The notes under the pieces were generated by a model. The model did not search any database, was not told the origin of the DNA, and was given only the letters and a program-made list of their open reading frames with translations. The position numbers and the translations under genes are program-made. Positions 55,651 through 64,000 of a DNA stretch of 64,000 bases are shown here, piece after piece. This DNA is from Paraburkholderia aspalathi (GTDB lineage: Bacteria > Pseudomonadota > Gammaproteobacteria > Burkholderiales > Burkholderiaceae). The stretch lies in the NCBI RefSeq assembly GCF_900116445.1, contig NZ_FPBH01000003.1, positions 434,001 through 498,000 on the forward strand, read 5' to 3'. Numbering within the stretch: the first letter of the stretch is position 1; each line of letters opens with the position of its first letter.

Positions 55651-55794
55651 ACGAGTGTTTTTTCGCGAATGATTCGCGAGGCACGGGCGTTCCGTTTTCT
55701 TTTTTCACGCCCCCTTCTATCGCCTTCGGGCGAGAGAGACGCCATCGCTCTGCTCGCGAAACTGCACTTCCCCAGCACCCGTGGCGGAACGTTC

Positions 55795-57309
55795 ATGCGC
55801 GTTTTCATGAGTTTCGTCGCAGTCATTGGAGTTTTCACCTTGACCGCTTCCAGCAACGGCTTCTGGCGACATCACAAAGAAGAACAACGCCTCTCACTCG
55901 ACGACATCACCGTCGTCGACAAATCTCTCCTCAAGCGGGCCGTCGGCGCCATGGCGCTCGGCAACGCGATGGAATGGTTCGATTTCGGCGTGTACAGCTA
56001 TATCGCTGTCACGCTCGGCAAAGTGTTCTTCCCGTCGTCGAGCCCGTCCGCCCAGTTGATCGCCACTTTCGGCACGTTCGCCGCGGCGTTCCTCGTGCGG
56101 CCGGTCGGCGGCATGGTGTTCGGGCCGCTGGGCGACCGCATCGGCCGTCAGCGGGTGCTGGCCATGACCATGATCATGATGGCGCTCGGCACCTTCGCGA
56201 TCGGCCTGATTCCGAGCTATGCGACGATCGGCATTTTCGCGCCGGCGTTGTTGCTGGTCGCGCGCCTCGTGCAAGGCTTCTCGACGGGTGGTGAATACGG
56301 CGGCGCTGCGACCTTCATCGCCGAATTCTCGACGGACAAGCGCCGCGGCTTCATGGGCAGCTTCCTCGAGTTCGGCACGCTGATCGGCTATGTGCTCGGC
56401 GCCGGTACGGTTGCGGTTCTGACGGCAACGCTCTCGAACGAGGCGCTGCTCTCGTGGGGCTGGCGTGTGCCGTTCCTGATCGCGGGTCCGCTGGGTCTGG
56501 TGGGTCTCTACATCCGGATGAAGCTCGAAGAAACGCCCGCGTTCAAGAAGCAGGCCGAGCAACGCGAAGCCGAAGACAAGGCGCTCCCGAAGCAATCGTT
56601 CCGCGAGTTGCTGATGCAGCAATGGAAGCCGCTTCTATTGTGCGTCGGCCTTGTGCTGATCTTCAACGTCACCGATTACATGGCGCTCTCGTATCTGCCG
56701 AGCTACCTGTCGGCCACGCTGCACTTCAACGAAACGCACGGTCTCTTCCTCGTGCTGCTCGTGATGGTGCTGATGATGCCGATGACGCTGGCGGCCGGCC
56801 ACCTGTCCGACACGATCGGCCGCAAGCCGGTGATGCTGTTCGGCTGCGTGGGTCTGTTCGTGCTCTCGATTCCCGCGCTGCTGCTGATTCGCATGGGCAC
56901 GGTGCTGCCGGTGTTCGGCGGCCTGATGATTCTCGGCGTGCTGCTGTCGTGCTTTACCGGTGTGATGCCGTCGGCGCTGCCGGCGCTGTTCCCGACCAAG
57001 ATCCGCTACGGCGCGCTCGCGATCGGCTTCAACATTTCGGTGTCGCTGTTCGGTGGGACAACGCCGCTCGTAACGGCATGGCTCGTCGACAGCACCGGCA
57101 ATCTGATGATGCCCGCGTACTACCTGATGGGCGCGTCGCTGATCGGTATCGTGTCGGTGTTCGCGCTGCGTGAAACGGCCCGCAAGCCGTTACTCGGCTC
57201 CGGTCCGTGTGTTGCAACGCGTGCCGAAGCGCATGCGGTGCTGCGCGGCGAGCGTGAGGCGGCGGAAATGGATGAAGGTTACGCGTCTGCGGCTACGGCG
57301 CGTGCCTGA
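55795..57309 (+). CDS. proP: ProP-like MFS transporter (compatible solute/proton symporter)
   Basis: Inner-membrane transporter closely resembling E. coli ProP (proline/glycine betaine uptake): GNAMEWFDFGVY, FLVRPVGGMVFGPLGDRIGRQ, GFSTGGEYGGAATFIAEFS and SATLHFNETHGLFL match it in order. Chosen start ATG 55795 gives 504 residues, near E. coli's 500; in-frame ATG at 55669 is the alternative. The long C-terminal coiled coil of E. coli ProP, linked to osmosensing, is absent. A terminator follows. Confidence 0.85.
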   Translation: MRVFMSFVAVIGVFTLTASSNGFWRHHKEEQRLSLDDITVVDKSLLKRAVGAMALGNAMEWFDFGVYSYIAVTLGKVFFPSSSPSAQLIATFGTFAAAFLVRPVGGMVFGPLGDRIGRQRVLAMTMIMMALGTFAIGLIPSYATIGIFAPALLLVARLVQGFSTGGEYGGAATFIAEFSTDKRRGFMGSFLEFGTLIGYVLGAGTVAVLTATLSNEALLSWGWRVPFLIAGPLGLVGLYIRMKLEETPAFKKQAEQREAEDKALPKQSFRELLMQQWKPLLLCVGLVLIFNVTDYMALSYLPSYLSATLHFNETHGLFLVLLVMVLMMPMTLAAGHLSDTIGRKPVMLFGCVGLFVLSIPALLLIRMGTVLPVFGGLMILGVLLSCFTGVMPSALPALFPTKIRYGALAIGFNISVSLFGGTTPLVTAWLVDSTGNLMMPAYYLMGASLIGIVSVFALRETARKPLLGSGPCVATRAEAHAVLRGEREAAEMDEGYASAATARA

Positions 57310-57422
57310 TCCTGGCTTGTGCCTAGGTTGCTCAGTAACTAGCCGCCGAAGTTGTACGCGTATCGTCCGCGAGCGCTACAACTAGCGGCTGCGTTCCACA
57401 GCTATAAGCGTGAACATGTTCG

Positions 57423-57459
57423 AAAGCGGGCCGGCAAATATTTGTCGGCCCGCTTTTTT
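57423..57459. terminator. Terminator between proP and the phosphoesterase gene
   Basis: AAAGCGGGCCGGCAAAT pairs with its complement (small internal mismatch), then T6. The T-run overlaps the stop codon of the convergent gene. Confidence 0.85.
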
Positions 57460-57946
57460 ATGTCACCAGAGAATCGAAGGTTGCGCTGACGTGCGTACCT
57501 TCAACGATCAGCGTGCCGGCGGAAATCGGCAACTTGAAACGTCTCGGCCCTGCGCTGCCTGGATTGACATACAGCACGCCGTCGCGCTCGCTGATTGCGG
57601 GTTTGTGCGAGTGGCCCGTCACGACCACGTCGATGCCTTCGCTGCGCGGATTGTCACCCACATCGGCAATGTCATGCACGACGAGGATCGTCACCTGCTG
57701 GACGGTCAGCTTGACGTGCGTCGGTAGCAAGGCAACCGGGTCGCCGATATCGTTATTGCCGCGCACGGCGGTGACCGGCGCGATCTGCGCGAGCGCATCG
57801 AGCACCGCCTGATTGCAGATATCGCCCGCGTGGATGATCGCGTCGCACCCTGCGAGGTACTGCAGGGCCTCAGGACGCACGAGGTTATGCGTGTCGGAAA
57901 TCAAACCGATTCGGGTGGCCGGAAAGCTTTGGGTGCGCGAAGTCAT
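57458..57946 (-). CDS. YfcE-like metallophosphoesterase
   Basis: Calcineurin-like phosphodiesterase, 162 residues from the ATG at 57944-57946 (the longer frame starts with TTG). Metal-binding motifs in order: LISDTHNL, AGDICN, GNND, and GHSHKP near residue 117. YfcE/MJ0936-type enzymes hydrolyse artificial phosphodiesters, but the natural substrate is unclear. It converges with proP. Confidence 0.9.
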   Translation of the reverse strand: MTSRTQSFPATRIGLISDTHNLVRPEALQYLAGCDAIIHAGDICNQAVLDALAQIAPVTAVRGNNDIGDPVALLPTHVKLTVQQVTILVVHDIADVGDNPRSEGIDVVVTGHSHKPAISERDGVLYVNPGSAGPRRFKLPISAGTLIVEGTHVSATFDSLVT

Positions 57947-57970
57947 GATCTCAGTATCGGCCAAACGGCC

Positions 57971-58780
57971 TCAATCCGCTGACTGCTGTTCAGCAAGCTC
58001 ACGCGTCACAACCTGCGCCGGCCGCTTTGCGCGAAGCAATCGCCTGGTCGCCCCTTGCACCACCATCGACACCACCGCCGCGCACGCAAAACTGACCCAC
58101 ACACCGTAGTGTGGCAACATCGTCGCGGTCACGGCGAAGAACGCCGCGAACGAGCCGCGGCCGATCACCATGCCGCGCATCAACAACGCAACGAAGTCCG
58201 AGCCATGCGCGCGCTGGGCCGATACCGCGAGCACGATGCCGAGCAACGGAAACACCGACAGCAGCCCGCTCCATGTCGCGCCCATCGACGCGGACAGCGT
58301 CGTCACCGCCAACGTCAGCACCGCGCCGGCGAGCATGCGCAGCGCAAGATCGCCGAGCCCGAGACGCGTCGCCCGCACATGGCCGGTGACGCGCGGCAAG
58401 CCGCTTTGCGAAATGGCGACAGCCACGCAACTCGCGGCCACCGCCCACATCAGTCCACCCGGCAAATGTGTGAGTAACATCGCCACGCCAACCCATCCGA
58501 GCATGCCGGCCACAAGCGCAAGCGGCCATGCTGAACGCCGGCAGGTCCACGCATACGCAAAATTGAACGCCTCGGAGGCGGCAATCGCCGCAATCGATGC
58601 CACCGACGCCAACGCCGCGAACGCCGGCCCACGCTCCAGCGCGAGCAGCAACACGATCGGGCCGGACACCACCGGCAGCCCCGCGAGCCATCCCGCCACC
58701 GACGGTCCCCACACCCGCCCCGCCACAGTCAGCGCGGCGAGAAACGCGGGCACCAGCGTGAGCTTGAGCGCAAGCAACAT
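57971..58780 (-). CDS. Polytopic membrane protein of unknown function
   Basis: 269 residues from the ATG at 58778-58780. About eight hydrophobic segments rich in Ala, Val and Leu, with a Gly/Pro-rich loop (AGLPVVSGPIVLLLALERG) near residue 40. I do not recognise a named family. It starts two bases after the end of the TMEM175-like gene, so the two are most likely translated from one mRNA. Confidence 0.75.
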   Translation of the reverse strand: MLLALKLTLVPAFLAALTVAGRVWGPSVAGWLAGLPVVSGPIVLLLALERGPAFAALASVASIAAIAASEAFNFAYAWTCRRSAWPLALVAGMLGWVGVAMLLTHLPGGLMWAVAASCVAVAISQSGLPRVTGHVRATRLGLGDLALRMLAGAVLTLAVTTLSASMGATWSGLLSVFPLLGIVLAVSAQRAHGSDFVALLMRGMVIGRGSFAAFFAVTATMLPHYGVWVSFACAAVVSMVVQGATRRLLRAKRPAQVVTRELAEQQSAD

Positions 58781-58782
58781 GC

Positions 58783-59358
58783 TTACGCTTCCATCAGGTG
58801 TTCGATACGGCGGTCGGGAATGAGCCACCAGGCCGCGGCGAGCGTGTAGAGCGCGGCCGAGAGCCACGGCTGAACAAATGCCAGCGCCATGCCCACCAGA
58901 TAGATGACGACCGACACCTTGCCCTTGAAGTCGTTGCCGACCGCCTTCGCGAGCGTCGACTCCGTACCGTGCTCGCGGATCAGCACGCGGGTCAGAATGA
59001 AATACGCAATCGCCGACATGAACAGCACGGCGCCGTACATCGCGGTCGGCCAGGCGGCGAGATGGTTTTCACCGACCCAATGCGTGACGGCCGGCAGCAG
59101 CGATAGCCAGAACAACAGATGGAGATTGGCCCAGAGCACCGCGCCGTTGACCTTCTGCACGGTATGGAACAGGTGGTGGTGATTGTTCCAGTAGATGCCG
59201 ACGTAGATGAAACTCAGCACGTAGGCGCAGAACACGGGGATCACGGGGCGCAGCGCGGCGAGATCGAAGCCGTCCGGCACCTTCAATTCGAGCACCATGA
59301 TTGTGATGATGATGGCGATCACGCCATCGCTGAAGGCTTCGACGCGTCCCTTGCCCAT
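58783..59358 (-). CDS. TMEM175-family (DUF1211) potassium channel-like protein
   Basis: 191 residues from ATG 59356-59358, with the family signature RVEAFSDGVIAIIITIMVLELK on the first membrane helix (FSDGVIAI core) and about six helices in all. Bacterial TMEM175 proteins are potassium-permeable channels. The 94-residue extension in the longer frame is not family-like. It lies head-to-tail with the following membrane protein gene. Confidence 0.88.
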   Translation of the reverse strand: MGKGRVEAFSDGVIAIIITIMVLELKVPDGFDLAALRPVIPVFCAYVLSFIYVGIYWNNHHHLFHTVQKVNGAVLWANLHLLFWLSLLPAVTHWVGENHLAAWPTAMYGAVLFMSAIAYFILTRVLIREHGTESTLAKAVGNDFKGKVSVVIYLVGMALAFVQPWLSAALYTLAAAWWLIPDRRIEHLMEA

Positions 59359-59450
59359 CGGTCGGTTTCCTGATTGTGTAGTCGTTACGCCGCCGATTAT
59401 CGGTGATGACAACCGGACTTGTCGAATGCGGCCGGCGGCGCATGCGCGCC

Positions 59451-59837
59451 TCACCTGATCAGCGCGCCCCGCTCGTCCAACAACTGACGAAGAATGCTGC
59501 GATGGCAGCGGCTTTCGTCGTCGCAGTAGCAACCGACCGAAAAGTTGGTCGTTTTTGACAAGGCCGCAAGCAGGTCCAACACCTTGCTGGCATCGCCACC
59601 ATTCATCTCCGTGCGGAATTTCTTCGCGAACGCGGCCCAATCGCGGTCGCTCGTCACCGCCTTTGCTTCCTTGACCAGCTCCGCGTCAGGCGAGAGATTG
59701 GGCAGCCACACGTCGTAATAGTCACGGGTGGCGAATTCGGCCCGGGGTACGCCGCGCGGCGGCCGCCGAACGGTGCCGATACGCAGCCCCTCGTCAGCCG
59801 CTCTCGGAGACCCAAGCTGAACGATGCTGATGCTCAT
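59451..59837 (-). CDS. DUF488-family protein
   Basis: 128 residues from the ATG at 59835-59837. It contains the characteristic cysteine-rich end CYCDDESRCHRSIL and the RDYYDVWLPNLSPD pattern. The function is not settled. The upstream gap of about 100 bp holds no other gene. Confidence 0.85.
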   Translation of the reverse strand: MSISIVQLGSPRAADEGLRIGTVRRPPRGVPRAEFATRDYYDVWLPNLSPDAELVKEAKAVTSDRDWAAFAKKFRTEMNGGDASKVLDLLAALSKTTNFSVGCYCDDESRCHRSILRQLLDERGALIR

Positions 59838-59939
59838 GTTGTTTTCCTGATCCGTGGTGGACTCGCGACCTTCTCCCGTCGGGTCGATCAACGCCGCTCG
59901 TCAGTGGTTCTGCAATGCAATGCGTCCTGCAATCCAGGC

Positions 59940-60257
59940 TCAGCGTCTCAAGCCCTTCATGGCCTCGATTTCCATCGCGGCGTTGCGCTCTTCGCTCGCC
60001 TCGATCGGGTCCATCGCCTCGTCGATCGAGGCCGCTGCACGTTCCGCGGCGGCTTTCGTTTCGTCGAAGTCGGGATCGAATTCTCCGTCGTCATCGCCCG
60101 GCGGTTCCAGCATGTCGCGAAGCATGGACGCCAGTTCCGGCGTGTCCCACGCCGCGCCCTGCTGCTTCTGCTTTTTTATGTAGTGTCTGACTTCCGCGTC
60201 CTGTTCCGGGGTCAACGGAAGACCGCGAAAAGTGCTTTTGGGGTCAGCATCATTCAT
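59940..60257 (-). CDS. Small acidic hypothetical protein
   Basis: 105 residues, highly acidic in the middle (GDDDGEFDPDFDETKAAAE). No signal peptide or membrane segment. I do not recognise a family. A CAGGATACG or GGAGCGAG purine stretch lies upstream of the ATG. Flanked by DUF488 and cupin genes on the same strand. Confidence 0.6.
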   Translation of the reverse strand: MNDADPKSTFRGLPLTPEQDAEVRHYIKKQKQQGAAWDTPELASMLRDMLEPPGDDDGEFDPDFDETKAAAERAAASIDEAMDPIEASEERNAAMEIEAMKGLRR

Positions 60258-60325
60258 GATCTCGCTCCAGGATACGTGCCAGTTCGAGTTTAATCCCGTT
60301 ATGGCGACGTGATCTCAGCTATCGG

Positions 60326-60673
60326 TCACTGGCAAACGCCAGGGTAGTACACCGCCAGCCACACGCTCGGCTCCGTGTCGCTGGTCCATGCCACCCGATG
60401 CCGGCAATGTGCGTCGATCAGCACGTGGTCGCCGGGTTTCATCGGATGCAGTTCAGGCTCGCCTTCGAATTCCAGCGCCGCCGCGCCGCTCAGCAGCACG
60501 ACCCACTCTGCGCGCGGACTGTCGTACCAGAAGTCCGGCGGGCTTGCGTGCCCTCGGGAGACGATCCGTTCGATGGTCACGCCGACCTGTTCCACGAGCG
60601 CGTCGACCTGCTCGTCAGGGCCTGCTGGCGCGCCGGGATCGAAGAGGTTGCCGCTGCTGATCGTGCGTTTCAT
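60326..60673 (-). CDS. Small cupin-domain protein
   Basis: 115 residues forming a single cupin: VVLLSGAAALEFEGE, a Gly-Asp turn (KPGDHVLIDAHCRHRV) and two metal-type histidines in it. The ligand and function are not known. It lies 88 bp from the adjacent oxidoreductase gene, on the same strand. Confidence 0.85.
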   Translation of the reverse strand: MKRTISSGNLFDPGAPAGPDEQVDALVEQVGVTIERIVSRGHASPPDFWYDSPRAEWVVLLSGAAALEFEGEPELHPMKPGDHVLIDAHCRHRVAWTSDTEPSVWLAVYYPGVCQ

Positions 60674-60761
60674 CGCTTGTGCTCCGGCTAGGCTCGCTAT
60701 CTGAGTTCGCTACACGCTTTCGCCGAGCACGCTCGCTCCCGGAATACCACCGGTGCGGCGC

Positions 60762-62162
60762 TCACTTCATCGGCTTGAGGCCATCGAGCAAGGTCGGCAC
60801 CAGTTCGCTGATGGTCGGATGAATGTGCATGGCGTACTGCAAGGTCGGATACGGCGCGCCGGCCGTCATGATGTCGATGAACGTGTGCAGCGCTTCGTCG
60901 CCTTCAATGCCGTGGATCGCCGCGCCAAGAATCTGCTTGCTTTGCGGGTCGACCAGCACCTTCATGAAACCATCCGTCTCGCCGCGTTCGCGCGCGCGGC
61001 CCACCCGCGTCATCGGCATGGTCGCGATCAGCGCCTCACGGCCGGCTTTGCGCACGTCGGTTTCCGACAGCCCGACGCGCGCGAGAGGCGGGTCGACGAA
61101 CACCGCGTACGTCATGATCCGTGTATCGACGCTGCGCGCGCCGCCGTCGAGCAGATTAGCAGCGACGATCTGAAAATCATCGTAGGAAGTGTGGGTAAAG
61201 GCGCCGCGTCCGTTGATGTCACCAATCGCCCAGATGCCCGGCACGTTGGTGCGCAACTGGCCGTCGACGGGAATCATGCCGTGCTTGTCCGTCGCGATGC
61301 CGGCAGCGTCGAGGCCAAGGTCGTCGGTGTTCGGTTCACGGCCGGTGGCGAACAGCAGGTGCGACGCTTCGAGCGCGGGCACGTTCTGCTCGAAGCCGAT
61401 GCACACCTCGTTCTCGTGATGTGGATGCGGTTCGACCCGCGCAGGCTGTACGCCGAAGACAAACTCGATCCCTTCACGCGCCAGCACCTTCTGCACCGAG
61501 TTGGCGAAGTCGGCATCTTCGCGCGTCAGCACGCGCTCGCCGCGCACCAGCACCGTCACCCGGCTGCCGAAGCGGCGAAAGATCTGCGCAAATTCGAGCG
61601 CGATATAGCTGCCGCCGACAATCGCCAGATGGTCCGGCAATTCCGTCAGTTCAAGCAGGTTGGAGTTGGTGTAGTAGCGAACGCGCTCAAGCCCTTCGAG
61701 CGGCGGCACGACGGCGCGCGTACCGGTATTGATGAAGATTTCGTCAGCGCTGAGTTCGTCGCGCACCGAGCCGTCCGGGCCGCTGATGGCAAGCGTATGC
61801 GCGCCGGTGAAGCGCGCATGGCCGGTGAAGACGGTGACGTTATCCGTGCCGCGCAGCCATTTCTCGACGCCGTCGCGCGATTGGCCAATGATCTTGTCCT
61901 TACGCGCCTTGACCGCTGCCAGATCGACGCTGACCGCCCCACTCACCTGCACGCCCAGGTCCGCGGCGTGGCGCGCTACGTGGGCCGCGCGGGCGCTAGC
62001 TACATACGACTTGGTGGGTGTGCAGCCGACATTCACGCAAGTCCCGCCGAAAGCCGCGCGTTCGATCACCGCGGTTTTGCGGCCGCTTTGACCGAGACGG
62101 ACAGCGAGCGGCGCCCCGCCTTGTCCCGTACCGATCACGACTGCGTCGAAGTGCTGTGGCAT
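60762..62162 (-). CDS. FAD-dependent pyridine nucleotide-disulfide oxidoreductase (mercuric reductase-like)
   Basis: 466 residues. FAD motif GTGQGGAPLAVRLG, redox Cys pair CVNVGC, NAD(P) region GGSYIALEFAQIFRRFG, and a C-terminal dimer domain with HIHPTISE. The redox motif is of the mercuric reductase/lipoamide dehydrogenase type, but there is no HMA domain, no C-terminal Cys-Cys and no mer genes, so mercury reduction is unlikely. Substrate unknown. Confidence 0.9.
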   Translation of the reverse strand: MPQHFDAVVIGTGQGGAPLAVRLGQSGRKTAVIERAAFGGTCVNVGCTPTKSYVASARAAHVARHAADLGVQVSGAVSVDLAAVKARKDKIIGQSRDGVEKWLRGTDNVTVFTGHARFTGAHTLAISGPDGSVRDELSADEIFINTGTRAVVPPLEGLERVRYYTNSNLLELTELPDHLAIVGGSYIALEFAQIFRRFGSRVTVLVRGERVLTREDADFANSVQKVLAREGIEFVFGVQPARVEPHPHHENEVCIGFEQNVPALEASHLLFATGREPNTDDLGLDAAGIATDKHGMIPVDGQLRTNVPGIWAIGDINGRGAFTHTSYDDFQIVAANLLDGGARSVDTRIMTYAVFVDPPLARVGLSETDVRKAGREALIATMPMTRVGRARERGETDGFMKVLVDPQSKQILGAAIHGIEGDEALHTFIDIMTAGAPYPTLQYAMHIHPTISELVPTLLDGLKPMK

Positions 62163-62356
62163 GGCAGATCTCCCGAGGCTGGGGTGCTGGTCGTAGCATC
62201 TTACCCTCAGCGCCTCGCGTTGCCGCTATCGCTCCTTCTGTTTGCTTCTCGTTGTTTCTGTCACGCGCGGTGGCGTTCGCGCACCGGCCGCAGATCTGTT
62301 TTCGCGCCGCCAATGGGCCGGCGCGGCCAATTGCTGCAAATTGCGCCCGCTTAGGT

Positions 62357-62545
62357 TCAGGCGTGGCAATGCACGGCGCAGATCAACTCGCGCGAGCGTT
62401 GCAGCGCGGCCTGCGCGCCGCGAGCGGCCACAACCCAGCCGACCTGGCCGAGGTTGAAATCCTGCGAGACCATTACCTGCATGAGCGCGACCATCGGCAG
62501 AATCACCGCGGGTCGATAAAGCTGGTTCTGAATTAAGGCTGGCAT
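62357..62545 (-). CDS. Small protein of unknown function
   Basis: 62 residues from ATG 62543-62545, with GGGAG eight bases upstream. The N-terminal part is moderately hydrophobic (AVILPMVALMQVMV). I do not recognise it. The longer frame to 62578 lacks a better start. Confidence 0.5.
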   Translation of the reverse strand: MPALIQNQLYRPAVILPMVALMQVMVSQDFNLGQVGWVVAARGAQAALQRSRELICAVHCHA

Positions 62546-62784
62546 AACGGCTCCCATCGCGCTGGGCCGTTCTGGCACGACGCGGAATGTACATTCGATG
62601 GGAGGATTTTAGGGAGACCGGGGCCGCGGATAAATACCGGGAACGCGAAGGCACTTGTTTGGGAATCTGAACAATCGAATCTGGATCCCCGCGGCAGTGA
62701 GCAGTGAGGTCCGATTGCTGAATTAGTCCCTCGGGCGAAATGGGTTTGCGGCGCCTACAGCCGTGCCCCGAGACGTCAGGGCAG

Positions 62785-64000
62785 CTATGAAGCGCTGGCC
62801 AGCCCCACCTGCGCGTCATGCAGGCTGCGTGCATAAGCGCTCGCCCCCACAGGCCTGCTATAAAAATAGCCCTGCTGCTTGTCGCAAGCGATCCCGCGCA
62901 AAAACGCCGCCTGCTCGGCGGTTTCCACACCTTCCGCCGTGACATTCATGCCGAGCGAATGGGCCATTGCCACGACCGCCTGCGTGATCGCGATCGAATC
63001 GCGATGATCCGGCAAGCCCGCGACGAAGGAACGGTCGATCTTCAGGTTATGCAGCGGAAACCGCTTCAGATACGACAGCGACGAATAACCGGTGCCAAAA
63101 TCGTCGACGGAAATCCGCACGCCCATCGCGCTCAACGCGGTGAGCATCGGCAGGACGGCGTCGCTGTCGCTCATCAACAGCCGCTCGGTAATCTCCAGCT
63201 CCAGCGCCGCCGGCTCGAGCCCGGACTCCTCGAGACAGCGCTCGATGCGCTCCACCAGTCCGCCTTTGAACTGGCGCGGTGACAGATTCACCGCGACGAT
63301 CAGATCCGGCGCCAGCGTGCGCCGCCATTGCGCGACCTGCTCGCAGGCCCGCGCCAGCACCCATGAGCCGATCTCGACGATCAGGCCGGCATCTTCGGCC
63401 ACCGGGATGAACTCCACCGGCGAGACGTTGCCCAGCTCGCTGTTGTACCAGCGCAGCAGCGCCTCGGCGCCGATCGTACGGCCGCACTGGCTGTCGACGA
63501 TCGGTTGATACACGAGGCTCAGTTCATCCGTGGCGAGCGCGCGCCGCAACGCCTGCTCGATCATAAAGCGGCGTTGCAGATGCCGATTCAGCTCGGCGGT
63601 GAAGAACTGAAAATTGTTGCGGCCGCATTGTTTCGCGTGATACATCGCCGAGTCGGCGTTGCGCATCAACGTGGGCACGTCCTGGCCGTCCTCGGGAAAC
63701 AGACTGATGCCGATCGATGCCCCCATGTAGTACTCGTTGTCCGCCACCGCGAACGGTACCGCGATCGTATCGAGAATACGCTGGGCAAGCGCGATCAGCC
63801 GACCCGTGTTTTCGTAAGCGCTGACCACGATTACGAATTCGTCGCCGCCCACGCGCGCGAGCGTATCGTCGCGCGCGACACACGCCGACAGCCGCTCCGC
63901 CACGCTGCACAGAAGCGCATCACCGGCCTCGTGACCGGCGGTGTCGTTGACCTTCTTGAAACCGTCCAGATCGACAAACAGCACGGCGACCCGCGCCAGC
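62785..64000 (-). CDS. GGDEF-EAL cyclic-di-GMP protein, 5' part outside the window
   Basis: About 405 codons are visible; the start lies beyond base 64000. The GGDEF domain (diguanylate cyclase) has FVDLDGFKKVND and the intact motif GGDEF at about residue 47 of the visible part. It is followed by an EAL domain with EALLRW, ELEITERLL, DDFGTGYSS and AEGVET, so both catalytic signatures are present. The upstream part may carry a sensor region. Confidence 0.92.
   Translation of the reverse strand, partial: LARVAVLFVDLDGFKKVNDTAGHEAGDALLCSVAERLSACVARDDTLARVGGDEFVIVVSAYENTGRLIALAQRILDTIAVPFAVADNEYYMGASIGISLFPEDGQDVPTLMRNADSAMYHAKQCGRNNFQFFTAELNRHLQRRFMIEQALRRALATDELSLVYQPIVDSQCGRTIGAEALLRWYNSELGNVSPVEFIPVAEDAGLIVEIGSWVLARACEQVAQWRRTLAPDLIVAVNLSPRQFKGGLVERIERCLEESGLEPAALELEITERLLMSDSDAVLPMLTALSAMGVRISVDDFGTGYSSLSYLKRFPLHNLKIDRSFVAGLPDHRDSIAITQAVVAMAHSLGMNVTAEGVETAEQAAFLRGIACDKQQGYFYSRPVGASAYARSLHDAQVGLASAS

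Noticed and set aside
60762..62162. Mercuric reductase (merA) label for the FAD oxidoreductase
   Set aside because: It lacks an HMA domain and C-terminal Cys-Cys, and there are no mer genes beside it. Only the generic disulfide oxidoreductase call is kept.
60753..62354. A 533-codon frame on the plus strand opposite the FAD oxidoreductase
   Set aside because: Arginine/histidine-rich shadow of a clear oxidoreductase gene.

Overview
The window is ordinary chromosomal DNA of a high-GC betaproteobacterium, most likely Paraburkholderia or Burkholderia. The supporting signs are the isc/hsc layout, a phasin gene, a pyruvate dehydrogenase cluster whose E3 carries its own lipoyl domain, glnA-ntrB-ntrC, and a short extragenic palindrome of a kind I recall from these genomes. 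I see no plasmid, phage, transposon or CRISPR hallmark. Genus-level naming is inference from protein resemblance.

Left part (1-9.3 kb). Iron-sulfur assembly genes run leftwards as iscR-iscS-iscU-iscA, then hscB-hscA, which leaves the window at base 1. iscR has a near-consensus promoter overlapped by an IscR-type operator. A low-molecular-weight tyrosine phosphatase, a small exported protein and a Gly/Pro-rich lipoprotein follow. Next comes a lactate-utilisation pair, lutA-lutB, with no lutC, divergent from an IclR-type regulator.

Middle (9.3-32 kb). This holds a DD-endopeptidase (PBP7), the phasin phaP, and pyruvate dehydrogenase aceE-aceF-lpdA divergent from a FixL/FixJ-like two-component pair. 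A DUF3300-DUF2950 exported pair follows, then folD, an acyltransferase, oligopeptidase A, cytosine deaminase and an aspartate/glutamate racemase. An initiator tRNA-Met closes the region.

Right part (32-64 kb). This holds exonuclease III, a prolyl-oligopeptidase-like peptidase, and the nitrogen-control cluster glnA-ntrB-ntrC with a sigma-54 promoter and candidate NtrC sites. Several membrane and periplasmic proteins come next, then a trimeric autotransporter adhesin built from three in-register 390-bp repeats and preceded by an AT-rich stretch. After it are a long HrpA helicase divergent from argA, a yggX gene, and proP behind a long leader that contains a possible small upstream ORF. The right end has small metabolic and membrane genes and finishes inside a GGDEF-EAL protein.

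Most of the window is housekeeping. The parts that deserve a second look are the adhesin locus, the proP leader, the incomplete lut operon with its 13-bp repeats, the DUF3300/DUF2950 pair, and the regulatory regions of glnA, phaP and argA. I did not find a clear-cut new defence or mobile system.
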